Origin: Marinospirillum celere
GTDB taxonomy: Bacteria > Pseudomonadota > Gammaproteobacteria > Pseudomonadales > Halomonadaceae
NCBI RefSeq assembly: GCF_900112235.1
Contig: NZ_FOLH01000006.1
Location: forward strand, 61,617 to 125,616
Direction: 5' to 3'
Length of the DNA stretch: 64,000 bases
Position numbers and translations under genes: made by a program. Below the pieces are notes generated by a model. That model saw only the letters and a list, made by a program, of their open reading frames with translations, searched no databases and was not told the origin of the DNA. Below, piece after piece: positions 29,108-38,391 of the stretch (position 1 is the stretch's first letter; each line of letters opens with the position of its first letter).

Positions 29108-32100
29108 CAGACCAACTCCTCAGCCTGTGCTTTTGCCTTATCGGTATCAATGACCGCCAAAAGCTCGCCAGCCCTCACGGATTTACCGGGTTCGCAGCTG
29201 AAGGAATCCAGCTCTCCAGCAACCGGGGCCTTGATGGCGACTTCCATCTTCATGGCTTCCAGTACCAAGAGGGTTTCTCCGGCTGCAACCTGAGCGCCAG
29301 GTTCAACCAGCAGTTTCCAGACATTACCGGCAATTTCTCCTGTCACTGCGGTCAAGTTGGCAGCCAGGCCTTCACCCGTCTCCGGCTCTTCTGCCTGAGT
29401 AATTGCAGGGGGTGCAATATCTTCAGCCTTCCAACGACTGACTTCTTCAGTAAAGGCTGCTTGCTGGCGTTCCTTGAAAGCAGCAATGCTGCCCGCTTCT
29501 TCTTCCAGGAAATTCAGGTAGGCCTTCACATCAAAGGTTTCCTGCTCAATGCGGCATTCAAAACGTCCCTGACGGAAGTCTTCTCGCAGAGTATCCAGTT
29601 CTTCTTCGGTGACGGGGTAGTAGCAAACCTGGTCAAAGAAGCGCAGCAACCAGGGCGCATCAGGTGCGAACTGACGGTTTTTCAACCAGGTATTCCAGAT
29701 CGGCAGAGTACGACCGACCAGTTGATAGCCACCGGGGGAGTCCATGCCGTAGATACACATGTACATGCCGCCAATACCAACGGTGCCCTCTGCGGTGTGG
29801 GTGCGGGCCGGATTATATTTGGAGCTGAGCAAGCGGTGACGGGGATCAACCGGAACAGCACAGGGCGCTCCCAGATAAACATCACCCAGGCCAAGAACCA
29901 GATAGCGCGCCGAATAAAGGGTTTTCTGAACATCCTCTCGGCTGACACCATTAATGCGGCTGATAAAATCAACGTTATTGGGTAGCCAGGGTGCATCCTC
30001 CTTAACTGTTTCCCGATAGCGTTGCACGGCTTCCAGAGTCGCTGTGTCTTCAAAAGCCATCGGCAGGTGCAGTACCCGAGTAGGCAGCTTCACCTCACGC
30101 GGATCTTCCAGGGTGGTTTCCAGCTTCAACAAGAGTTCAATCAAATCTTTTTGATGCAGTTGATGACCGTCATAACGAATTTGCAGAGAGCGCACCCCAG
30201 GGGCCAGCTCTTCAATACCTGGTAGTTGGCGACTTTTCAGTGCTTCCATTAGCAGATGCACTCGAATGCGGGTGGTCAAGTCCAGCAGGTTCTCGCCGTA
30301 TTCCATCAAGATGTAGCTGTCTCCAGCCTGACGATAAACTACTTGGGGGCGCTCTTCAGTCGCAGGCAGGGTAGCCAGAACGCAGGGTGAGGCCTCAGCT
30401 GGGGTTGTTGCTTCGGGCTTCAGTGCCAGAGCAGCTGCTTGGCTGGCCGGCAACTCATGCCAAGCTGCAGGCGTTGGCTCTAGCTGATCGATAGCTGTTT
30501 GCCACTGACGATCCAGCTCCAGAGCCGTATCAAAACTTAAGGGCACAAAGCGAATTTTGTCGCCAGGCTTAACCTGACCTACCTTCCATAATTCAGCCTT
30601 GGCGATAGTCACTGGGCAGACAAAACCACCCAGGCTGGGGCCATCCTTCATCAAAATAACAGGGCTATCACCGGTAAAGTTGACCGCGCCTATGGCATAT
30701 TCACAATCATGGACATTGGATGGATGCAGACCCGCTTCCCCACCATCACTTCTGGCCCATTCCAGAACCGGTCCCACCAGGCGCACACCCAGGCGGTTGG
30801 CGTTATAGTGAACTTCCCAGTCAGTGGCAAAAAAGGTTTCAAAAGAGTCCTGAGTAAAGAAATCCGGAGCGCCATGAGGACCAAGGAGCACACCAATCTG
30901 CCATTCCTGAGCATAGTTCGGCACTAGGCCTTGCGGTGCTTTAGCCGGTGCTTGCAGGGCCGGGGTTTCAGGTAGAATATCCAACTGGTCCCCAGCGCGA
31001 AGGGTGCGCCCACAAAAGCCACCAAACTGGCCCAGAGCAAAGGTGGAGCGACTGCCCAGATAAACGGGCACATCCAGACCACCGCGAATCGCCAGATAAG
31101 AGCGGCAGCCCTGTTTGCCCTGCCCCATATCCAAAACCTGGCCGGCCTTGACGGCCACAGCCTGCCAGCCGGGCAAAGGCTCACCATCCAGAGTGGCCGC
31201 ATCACAGGCACCGGTAACCGCAATCAGGCTATCGACATTGAATTTCAGGTTGGGGCCAACCAGAGTCGCTTCCAGGCCAGCGGCATCTGCTGGATTGCCC
31301 ACCAGACGATTAGCCAGGGCAAAAGCCTTGTCGTCCATCGGGCCAGAAGGAGGAACCCCGATATCCCAATACCCCAGGCGGCCCGGCAAGTCCTGAACAC
31401 TGGTGTAGGTGCCAGGGCTGAGGATTTCCAGACTACGGCTGGTATAGCTGAAGCTGTCCAGTGCCTTGGTGGAAACCTCTCCTGCAGCAAAGGCTTCATC
31501 AGCCAAAACGGCTCTTAAATATTCCAGGTTGGTAGGAATACCATAAAAACGGGTGGCTTCCAGCGCTGCGCGCAAACGTGTCAGAGCCTGCTGGCGATCC
31601 TGCCCATAGGCAATGATTTTGGCAATCATCGGATCAAAGCCGGAGGAAACGTCACTGCCATTTTCGACACAGCCATCCACTCGGATGCCTTCCATGCCTT
31701 CAGGCAAAACCACTTCACTCAGGCTACCCGGACTGGGTTGAAAGTTTTTTAGTGGGTTTTCGGCATAAACCCGCACTTCCATGGCGGCACCCTCAGGGTC
31801 TATGGGCTGCAACGCTTGCAGATCGGCCTGACCCGCTGCGACAGCCAGCATCTGCTCAACCAGATCCAGGCCAGTGGTCAATTCAGTCACCGGATGCTCC
31901 ACCTGCAAACGGGTATTCACTTCCAGAAAATAAAAGGCATCCTTGCTGGTGTCATAGATAAATTCGACGGTTCCCGCACTGCGATAATTGACGCTTTTAC
32001 CCAGGCTGGTCGCGGCGGCAATCAGGGCATCACGTGTTGCTGTCGGCAGGCGAGGTGCTGGCGTTTCTTCAACCACCTTCTGATGGCGACGTTGCAGGGA

Positions 32101-32805
32101 GCAATCCCTTTCACCCAGGGCAATAACTTCACCCTGACCATCACCCAAGAGCTGCACTTCAACATGACGGGCCTGATCAATACAGTGCTCTACAAAAACA
32201 CTGCCATCGTTAAAATACTGCTTGCCCAGACGAATAATGCGCTCATAGGCTTCACTCAATTCTTCGGCACTTTCACAGCGGGTCATGCCAATGCCCCCGC
32301 CCCCAGCGGTGCTTTTTAACATCACCGGGTAGCTTATTCTTTCTGCTTCTTCGAGCGCCTGAGCTTCACTTTGCAAAAGATCACTACCCGGCGTCAGAGG
32401 CACACCCGCGGCTTCAGCCAGGGCACGGGCCCGATGTTTCAGGCCAAAATCACGAATCTGCGCCGGTGTTGGGCCAATAAAAGTAATGCCTTCAAAGTCA
32501 CAACGCTCGGCAAATTCAGCGCTTTCCGACAAGAAACCATAGCCAGGAAAAATGGCCTGGGCACCGGTGTTTTTAGCCGCAGCCAGAATCTTGTCCATAT
32601 CCAGATAGGTTTCATCCGCGCGCTGCCCTTTTAAAGCTACAGCCACATCGGCATCACGCACATGCAGAGCGTTACGGTCATCTTCGGCATAAACGGCAAC
32701 ACTGCGAATACCCAAGCGTTTGAGGGTTCTTATCGCCCGACAGGCAATTTCACCCCGATTGGCAATCAGAACAGTAGAAAAATAGGGAGAGGTAGCAGCC
32801 TTCAT
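29107..32805 (-). CDS. Urea carboxylase
   Basis: 1232-residue multidomain biotin enzyme that carboxylates urea to allophanate with ATP and bicarbonate. Order: biotin carboxylase (about 1-455, with ANRGEIACRAIRTL, AGGGGIGMTRC, LEVNTRLQVEHPVTE); carboxyltransferase halves AHS2 (about 475-770, GRLGYWDIGVPPSGPMDDKA) and AHS1 (about 815-1040); a C-terminal biotinyl domain with LVLEAMKMEVAIKAP. The first ATG overlaps the allophanate hydrolase stop by 4 bp. Some enzymes of this family act on guanidine and travel with two DUF1989 subunits. None are here, and urea transport genes follow, so urea is the more likely substrate. Confidence 0.93.
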   Translation of the reverse strand: MKAATSPYFSTVLIANRGEIACRAIRTLKRLGIRSVAVYAEDDRNALHVRDADVAVALKGQRADETYLDMDKILAAAKNTGAQAIFPGYGFLSESAEFAERCDFEGITFIGPTPAQIRDFGLKHRARALAEAAGVPLTPGSDLLQSEAQALEEAERISYPVMLKSTAGGGGIGMTRCESAEELSEAYERIIRLGKQYFNDGSVFVEHCIDQARHVEVQLLGDGQGEVIALGERDCSLQRRHQKVVEETPAPRLPTATRDALIAAATSLGKSVNYRSAGTVEFIYDTSKDAFYFLEVNTRLQVEHPVTELTTGLDLVEQMLAVAAGQADLQALQPIDPEGAAMEVRVYAENPLKNFQPSPGSLSEVVLPEGMEGIRVDGCVENGSDVSSGFDPMIAKIIAYGQDRQQALTRLRAALEATRFYGIPTNLEYLRAVLADEAFAAGEVSTKALDSFSYTSRSLEILSPGTYTSVQDLPGRLGYWDIGVPPSGPMDDKAFALANRLVGNPADAAGLEATLVGPNLKFNVDSLIAVTGACDAATLDGEPLPGWQAVAVKAGQVLDMGQGKQGCRSYLAIRGGLDVPVYLGSRSTFALGQFGGFCGRTLRAGDQLDILPETPALQAPAKAPQGLVPNYAQEWQIGVLLGPHGAPDFFTQDSFETFFATDWEVHYNANRLGVRLVGPVLEWARSDGGEAGLHPSNVHDCEYAIGAVNFTGDSPVILMKDGPSLGGFVCPVTIAKAELWKVGQVKPGDKIRFVPLSFDTALELDRQWQTAIDQLEPTPAAWHELPASQAAALALKPEATTPAEASPCVLATLPATEERPQVVYRQAGDSYILMEYGENLLDLTTRIRVHLLMEALKSRQLPGIEELAPGVRSLQIRYDGHQLHQKDLIELLLKLETTLEDPREVKLPTRVLHLPMAFEDTATLEAVQRYRETVKEDAPWLPNNVDFISRINGVSREDVQKTLYSARYLVLGLGDVYLGAPCAVPVDPRHRLLSSKYNPARTHTAEGTVGIGGMYMCIYGMDSPGGYQLVGRTLPIWNTWLKNRQFAPDAPWLLRFFDQVCYYPVTEEELDTLREDFRQGRFECRIEQETFDVKAYLNFLEEEAGSIAAFKERQQAAFTEEVSRWKAEDIAPPAITQAEEPETGEGLAANLTAVTGEIAGNVWKLLVEPGAQVAAGETLLVLEAMKMEVAIKAPVAGELDSFSCEPGKSVRAGELLAVIDTDKAKAQAEELV

Positions 32806-34634
32806 GCGGAGGCCTCCTTTTGCTTATTGAGTTCAGCGATATAGGCGCGCCAGCCGCCCAGGTGGGTGATGTCGGTTGCACTCTGCAGAGCCAGGGGTTC
32901 ACAAATAAAGCCTTTCACCACCCGACCATCTTTCAAGGTCAGATTGCCGATCCCTAGGGGCTGAGGAATCTCTTCAACAAAAGCACCGAAATGCGCCAGG
33001 GGAAGATCCCAGAGCTCCACCTTGATGGCAGCACCCTGATCAGCCACTTTCACCAAACCTGGTTTGGGCGGTGTGGTATTGGCCAGGGCATAAAGCCGAT
33101 AATCCGCAGCGGTTTCGGTTGCTTCCACCAGGCGCGCATCCCGGCTGGTGAGCTGAAAGTTCAGAGGCATACCCGTCAGGTGGGCACCGACAACAGCTAG
33201 GCGAACAGCACCGGGCGCAGGTGGGCGAATTCTTTGTGAAGGGGTTGAGTACTCACGTTGGGTTGCACCCAAAGGCAAGGCTTGCTGGGCCTGCCAGCGC
33301 TGACCAAATTCAGCCAAAGCTCTATCTTGCCAAGCAGTTGCAATCAGGGTGATTCCAGCGGGCAAGCCGTCATCACGAAAACCTGCTGGCAAGGCCAGAG
33401 CACTCAAGTCAGCCAGGTTAGTGAAATTGGTGTAGGTACCAAACTGGCTGTTATAAACCAGAGGCTCCTTCTCCATTTCAGCCAGGGTTCTAATTGTTGG
33501 AGAAGTGGGCACCACCAGAGCATCCACCTCTGCCAGTTGCTGCTGAATCTGACGACTCAGTTCCTGGCGACGATACTCGGCAGCAAAATAGTCCAAAGCG
33601 GAAAAATCAACGCCCTGGGAAACTATCTTGTAAACGCTGGGATCAATAGCACTGGGGTCTTGATCCAATAGCGAGCCCAGTGCATGGGTTCTTTCAGCAA
33701 CCCAGGGACCCTGGTAGAGCAGAGCAGCTAGTTCACTGAATGCAGAAAAATCAATTTCCACCAACTCAGCCAGGGTTTCCAGTTCAGCACGCGCTTTAGC
33801 AAAAGCTGTTTGCATCTGGCGATCACCAAAAAACTCCAGATTTGCAGGAATTGCCAGACGGGGACGTTCGGGTAGAGCAACAGGGGTGGTCTGGGGATGA
33901 GTGCGGGACCAGGGGTCACTGGCATCAGGTGTAGCGCCAGCCGCCAACTCAGCTACCTGTAAGGCATCTTCAACCGTCAAGGCGAAAACCGAAACACAGT
34001 CCAGAGTGCGGCAGGCCGGCACCACCCCGGAAGTCGACAACCAGCCTCGGGTGGGTTTCAGGCCGACAATATTATTAAAGCCCGCTGGCACCCGGCCTGA
34101 ACCGGCGGTATCTGTGCCCAGAGCAAAGGGCACCAGACCACGAGCAACCACCGAAGCCGAACCGGAGCTGGAACCACCGGAGACATAATCAGGATTAAAG
34201 CTATTGGGAACCGCCCCATAGGGTGAACGGGTGCCCACTAGGCCAGTAGCAAATTGATCCAGATTGGTTTTGCCGATCAGGATGGCGCCGGCTTGCTTCA
34301 GCTCAGCCACCACCTGGGCATCCTTTTCCGCCTGATAACTAAAGGCTGGGCAGGCGGCGGTTGTCGGCCAGCCCTTGGCATCAATATTATCCTTAATGGC
34401 AAAAGGCACCCCCATCAAGGGAAGCGTTTCACCAGCTTGCTGACGCGCTTCAAGCTGCTGCCAGTCAGCTTCCAATCCTGACACTTCGGCCAGTGCAATC
34501 CAGGCTGTGTCTTTTTCCTGGTCCTTCTTTAAAACAGCTAACAAGGCTTGCAGTCGTTGCAAGCCCTGACCATCCTTTTGGGCTGCCTGCCAATCGGCTA
34601 AATTCCAGCCACTTGTTTGTAGGGGGTTGTGCAT
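32802..34634 (-). CDS. atzF: Allophanate hydrolase
   Basis: 610-residue amidase-signature enzyme splitting allophanate to 2 NH3 and 2 CO2. The Ser-cisSer-Lys triad is visible: FAIKDNIDAKGWPTTAACPA (Lys), SGGSSSGSASVVA and GTDTAGSGRVPAGFNNI. The C-terminal 150 residues form the allophanate-hydrolase-specific domain (GAVRLAVVGAHLTGMPLN, HLGGWRAYI). First gene of the urea operon; the ATG lies 10 bp downstream of the edge of a long palindrome. Confidence 0.95.
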   Translation of the reverse strand: MHNPLQTSGWNLADWQAAQKDGQGLQRLQALLAVLKKDQEKDTAWIALAEVSGLEADWQQLEARQQAGETLPLMGVPFAIKDNIDAKGWPTTAACPAFSYQAEKDAQVVAELKQAGAILIGKTNLDQFATGLVGTRSPYGAVPNSFNPDYVSGGSSSGSASVVARGLVPFALGTDTAGSGRVPAGFNNIVGLKPTRGWLSTSGVVPACRTLDCVSVFALTVEDALQVAELAAGATPDASDPWSRTHPQTTPVALPERPRLAIPANLEFFGDRQMQTAFAKARAELETLAELVEIDFSAFSELAALLYQGPWVAERTHALGSLLDQDPSAIDPSVYKIVSQGVDFSALDYFAAEYRRQELSRQIQQQLAEVDALVVPTSPTIRTLAEMEKEPLVYNSQFGTYTNFTNLADLSALALPAGFRDDGLPAGITLIATAWQDRALAEFGQRWQAQQALPLGATQREYSTPSQRIRPPAPGAVRLAVVGAHLTGMPLNFQLTSRDARLVEATETAADYRLYALANTTPPKPGLVKVADQGAAIKVELWDLPLAHFGAFVEEIPQPLGIGNLTLKDGRVVKGFICEPLALQSATDITHLGGWRAYIAELNKQKEASA

Positions 34635-34644
34635 GGGTCATCAC

Positions 34645-34680
34645 CTTGTGCTCTAACTTGTATACAAGACAGAGCACAAG
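34645..34680. promoter_or_regulatory. 36-bp palindromic operator of the urea operon
   Basis: The arms CTTGTGCTCT and AGAGCACAAG are exact reverse complements, and the centre CTTGTATACAAG is a perfect 12-bp palindrome; only the short spacers between arms and centre break symmetry (AA against GAC). It ends 10 bp before the atzF start codon. The centre resembles binding sites of FadR-subgroup GntR regulators, and such a gene is third in the operon. Confidence 0.85.
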
Positions 34681-34831
34681 AGATGCCAGCCACAGGAAAT
34701 TCATTTTAATTCAGAAGGTTAAAGGAATTTATGCATGAAAATGCTATGCAAAAAAGAAGCGATAATGCACCAGCAGCTAGCAACCCAGGCTTGGGTTGCA
34801 CCATAACGATTAAAGATGAAGATTCATCCAA

Positions 34832-35260
34832 TCAGCTGCTATCACCAGAAAACTGAGCAAAGACTTCAGCTTCCGTCATAGTTTTGGTGGGGTTGGCAAA
34901 ACGATAATGCGACGGCTTGTGATCGATGAAAATCTGGTCCGCAAACTCCCAGTCCTGCCCCTGATCCATCAAGCCAACCGGAAGCGCGTAAAAGGGTTGA
35001 TCCTTCAAACGATAGAACAAATGCGTCCCGCAGTTTTTACAAAACCCCCGCTCAGCCCACTCGGATGAGGCATAGGTGGCAATCTGAGCTTCCCCTTCAA
35101 AACTGACCTGATCCTCACATTCCACAGCCATCATAGGTCCCCCACCCCATTTACGGCACAGACTGCAATGGCAGGCACCATAATGGTAGCTTTTTGGTGT
35201 TGCGCTTACCCGGACAGATCCACACAAGCACTGCCCACTGAGTGTTGGCTCACTATTCAT
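34832..35260 (-). CDS. GFA-family zinc protein
   Basis: 142-residue protein of the glutathione-dependent formaldehyde-activating (GFA/CENP-V) fold. Zinc cysteines lie in GQCLCGSVRVSA, GACHCSLCRKWGGGP and CKNCGTHLFYRL. Family members are of mixed function; formaldehyde activity is not assured. Single gene on the minus strand between atzF and an ABC-F gene, ATG behind AAGGAG. Confidence 0.9.
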   Translation of the reverse strand: MNSEPTLSGQCLCGSVRVSATPKSYHYGACHCSLCRKWGGGPMMAVECEDQVSFEGEAQIATYASSEWAERGFCKNCGTHLFYRLKDQPFYALPVGLMDQGQDWEFADQIFIDHKPSHYRFANPTKTMTEAEVFAQFSGDSS

Positions 35261-35298
35261 GTTTGGTCTCCTTAGTTAATCAGGCTTTTTAGCTTAGC

Positions 35299-36882
35299 TC
35301 ACTGTAAAACCAACTGCTGCTCAACCCCCACAGCCTGAGCAAAAGGGGTGCTATGGCTGACCAGAAGCAGGCTGCCCTTGAACTCGGCAAGCACCTGGGC
35401 CAACAGAGACTGGCTTTCCAAATCCAGATGATTGTCAGGTTCATCCAGCAAAATCAGTTGTGCTGATTCCGGCCCCATCAGGCAACAGGCAAGGGCCACT
35501 TTCAGGCGTTCACCGCCACTCAGATCACTGACCGGCAGTAAGGCCTGATCTCCCCTGAGTCTTAACCAGGCAAGTCGGTCTCTATAGTCTGCTTGAGTCC
35601 AGCCCGGATTCAGGCGCTGAAAGTTGGCCAGAGCAGTTTCTTCTCCATTCAGCAGGCTCAGCTTTTGATCTAGCAGCCGCAGGGAACCACGGCGCTGCAC
35701 TTCACCGGACAGAGGTTCCAGCAGGCCACTGATAACTTCCAAAAGTGTTGATTTACCGCGACCATTGGCACCCTGCAACCACCAGCGTTCACCGCTTTGA
35801 ATTTGCCAGTTCAGTGGCCTGAGTGCTGTGACTCTGGGTAAAAGAACCTCATTCAGTGCCAGCAGACAGCCACTAACCGGTTCAGGCTCCGTTAATGGAA
35901 AAGCCAGTGGCCTCTCGTGTCCCAGAAGCGCCTCAGCCCGTTGAAGGCATTGCTGTTCCTGGTTGATTGCAGCCTGGTGTTTTTGTGCAATTCGTCCACC
36001 CGTTGCTTCACTGCGTTCTTTACGGGCATCCAGCAATACCTTGGGCAGGTCACCCTTGCGTGCCTTGGCACGCCCTTTAGCCGCGCGCTGTTCGTGGCGC
36101 TCGCGTTCGGTTTGTAGTTGCTGCCGTTCTTTCTTTAAAGTCAGGCGCGCCTGGTTTTTGGTCTGACGAGCCTTTTCCAGCAGCTGCTTGCGAGCTTCCT
36201 GATAGTCAGCAAAACCCAGGCGATAAGGCTGTAACTGGCCGGCACGCAATTCCAACAAGTGTGTAAAGGTCGCCAGCAAGGCCTGATCATGGGTGATGAC
36301 CAGAGTGCCTCCACTGCGTTGGCTGATCCAGTTTGCCAACCAATCGCGCCCGGCTTGATCCAAATGGTTGGTGGGCTCATCCAAAATCAAGTAACTCGAC
36401 GGCAAACGTGCCAGTTTAAACAGGTGTAAACGAGTACGCTGACCACCACTCAAGGCACTGACCGGTGCATCCAGCAGGTCAACTCCCAACTGAAACTCGG
36501 CCAGCTCCACTTCCAGATCTTCTTGCAGCGTCCAGCGTTCTTCAAGAATCGAGAGATCATCCACCTGGCCTTTGCCACTGAGCAAACGCTGCAGAGCATT
36601 GAGTGCAGCATCCACTCCCAGGAAAGCAGCAACACTTTGATGATCCTCCTGCTCTGCAGCCTGTTGCGGCAAGAAGGCCACGGGCACCCGGCGCTCCAGG
36701 CTACCCTCTTGAGGCTTGCGCACACCCGCCAGGCATTCGGCCAGAAGGGTTTTGCCGGCACCATTGGGGCCAATCAAGGCCACTGGCTCTGAAGTCAGGT
36801 GAAGATCCAGCGCAGCAAAAACGGGGGGATGGGGTTCAAAAGCAAGGGTCAAACCCCTTGCGGAAATGCAGAAATCGGCCAT
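35299..36882 (-). CDS. ABC-F family ATPase
   Basis: Soluble protein of about 527 residues with two ABC ATPase cassettes and no membrane segment. Walker A motifs are GPNGAGKTLLAECL and GANGRGKSTLLEVI; signatures are LSGGQRTRLHLFKLARLP and LSGGERLKVALACCLM; Walker B LILDEPTNHLDQAGRDWL and LILLDEPDNHLDLESQ. The charged linker near residues 225-300 contains a run rich in Lys, Arg and Gln. ABC-F proteins act on the ribosome or in repair; the subgroup here is not clear. Start placed at ATG 36882 behind AGAGGTG. Confidence 0.92.
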   Translation of the reverse strand: MADFCISARGLTLAFEPHPPVFAALDLHLTSEPVALIGPNGAGKTLLAECLAGVRKPQEGSLERRVPVAFLPQQAAEQEDHQSVAAFLGVDAALNALQRLLSGKGQVDDLSILEERWTLQEDLEVELAEFQLGVDLLDAPVSALSGGQRTRLHLFKLARLPSSYLILDEPTNHLDQAGRDWLANWISQRSGGTLVITHDQALLATFTHLLELRAGQLQPYRLGFADYQEARKQLLEKARQTKNQARLTLKKERQQLQTERERHEQRAAKGRAKARKGDLPKVLLDARKERSEATGGRIAQKHQAAINQEQQCLQRAEALLGHERPLAFPLTEPEPVSGCLLALNEVLLPRVTALRPLNWQIQSGERWWLQGANGRGKSTLLEVISGLLEPLSGEVQRRGSLRLLDQKLSLLNGEETALANFQRLNPGWTQADYRDRLAWLRLRGDQALLPVSDLSGGERLKVALACCLMGPESAQLILLDEPDNHLDLESQSLLAQVLAEFKGSLLLVSHSTPFAQAVGVEQQLVLQ

Positions 36883-37026
36883 AAACAACACCTCTGTAAC
36901 ACCAAAAAAAGAAAGGGGTTCAGAGTGCTGAAATCATTGGCATAACTCCTGATTGAAGAAAAGTCTTGGTGACGGAAAAGAAGCCTAGCAAAGTGAAGCA
37001 GGAATCGCAATCAAGTCAGAGAGCCA

Positions 37027-37647
37027 TCAAAGCGATGGCCTCACGGGCTTTTTAAAATGCTGGCGGGCCTTTTCTGCCTTTTCACGAAAAGCACAGCCTT
37101 TGGCATGATCATTAATCAAACCCATGGCCTGCATAAAGGCATACACCGTTGTTGGACCAACGAACTTCCAGCCTTGCTTCTTCAAGGCTTTGGAGAGGGC
37201 AAGGGATTCTGGTGAAGTTGAAGCGGTTTGGGGTTCTGGCAGCATTTCGGCTTCAGGCTCATAGCTCCAGAAAAAAACCGCCAGGGAGCCTTCCTGTTCG
37301 ACCAGCTCTTGTGCTCGCCTGGCATTGTTGATCACGGCTTCGATTTTGCCACGGTGGCGAACAATACCCTTATCCTGCAGCAAGCGTTCAACATCACTGG
37401 CATCGAATTCAGCCATCCGCTTGAAATCAAAGCCTGCAAAAGCCGCTCGGAAGCTGTCTCTTTTGGCCAGAATCGTGCGCCAGCTCAAGCCCGACTGAAA
37501 GCTTTCCAGACACAGCTTTTCAAATAGCCGAACATCATCGGCAACCGGGTAGCCCCATTCATTATCATGGTAGGGGAAAAATTCAGGAACACTGCCACAC
37601 CAGCCGCAGCGCGGCTGACCATCAGGGCCTTTCACGATAGAAGTCAT
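37027..37647 (-). CDS. tag: DNA-3-methyladenine glycosylase I
   Basis: 206-residue base-excision enzyme removing 3-methyladenine. RCGWCG near the start and the C-terminal NDHAKGCAFR carry the zinc ligands; YHDNEWGYPVADDVRLFEKLCLESFQSGLSW and KFVGPTTVYAFMQAMGLINDH are Tag signatures. ATG follows AGGAGAACTGTTA. Single gene. Confidence 0.95.
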   Translation of the reverse strand: MTSIVKGPDGQPRCGWCGSVPEFFPYHDNEWGYPVADDVRLFEKLCLESFQSGLSWRTILAKRDSFRAAFAGFDFKRMAEFDASDVERLLQDKGIVRHRGKIEAVINNARRAQELVEQEGSLAVFFWSYEPEAEMLPEPQTASTSPESLALSKALKKQGWKFVGPTTVYAFMQAMGLINDHAKGCAFREKAEKARQHFKKPVRPSL

Positions 37648-37674
37648 TAACAGTTCTCCTGAAAAAAACTTACT

Positions 37675-38286
37675 TTATTGGGGTAACAGTGAAATCGCGA
37701 CCAGAAGCATAATACTTCCAATCAGCGTATCAAAAATACGCCAAGCACGAACCGATTGGAGCTTAGGACCCAAATAACCTCCAAAGAAGGCAAGAGAAAA
37801 AAACCATACAGCTGAAGCCAAGGCAGCACCCACTACAAAAACCTGCGCATAAGCCTGTTGGGCACCCACACTACCGATCAAAACCAGGGTATCAAGATAG
37901 ACGTGAGGATTAAGCAGCGAAATAGCCATTGCCTGACCAGCCACTTGCCAACCTGTGGTCGTTACTGCCGATCCCTGAACAACCAAGCCACCAGTCCCCT
38001 GCCATGCCCTCCAAAAAGCTTGGACAGCCAACCAGCACAAGAGTGCAACTCCCAACCAGGTCATGATCGGCACCAAGCCAGGAATTAAGGCTTGTAAGGT
38101 ATCAATACTATAGACGCCCAAAGTAATAAGTAGCGCATCCAGACTGCAACATACACCAGCGATTATCCAGGGATGCTCACCTCGCATACTCTTATTCAGT
38201 ACCCAGGCATTTTGAGCACCTATCGCTACGATGAGCCCCAAGGCAATGCCAAAGCCTGTGAAGAAAGAAACCAACACCCTACCCAC
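37675..38286 (-). CDS. argO: LysE/ArgO-family amino-acid exporter
   Basis: 203-residue inner-membrane exporter with about six hydrophobic segments: IVAIGAQNAWVLNKSMRGEHPW and ISLLNPHVYLDTLVLIGSVGAQQ are typical of LysE/ArgO. Members export arginine or lysine. Divergent from an ArgP-like LysR gene, which in E. coli activates argO, so the pair probably keeps that relation. The frame opens with GTG at 38286. Confidence 0.9.
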   Translation of the reverse strand: MGRVLVSFFTGFGIALGLIVAIGAQNAWVLNKSMRGEHPWIIAGVCCSLDALLITLGVYSIDTLQALIPGLVPIMTWLGVALLCWLAVQAFWRAWQGTGGLVVQGSAVTTTGWQVAGQAMAISLLNPHVYLDTLVLIGSVGAQQAYAQVFVVGAALASAVWFFSLAFFGGYLGPKLQSVRAWRIFDTLIGSIMLLVAISLLPQ

Positions 38287-38391
38287 TCCATCCGCTCAAT
38301 GAGCCATCAACTTAAGAGCTGGCAAGCCATTAATCCAACGAATAATTCTTATGATATATTAATTTGATTAATGTACCGGTGGAGCCCTTTG

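Noticed and set aside
34600..34830. Guanidine riboswitch before the urea carboxylase operon
   Set aside because: I see only the 36-bp DNA palindrome; no ykkC-type conserved ACGR or GGG loops were recognised.
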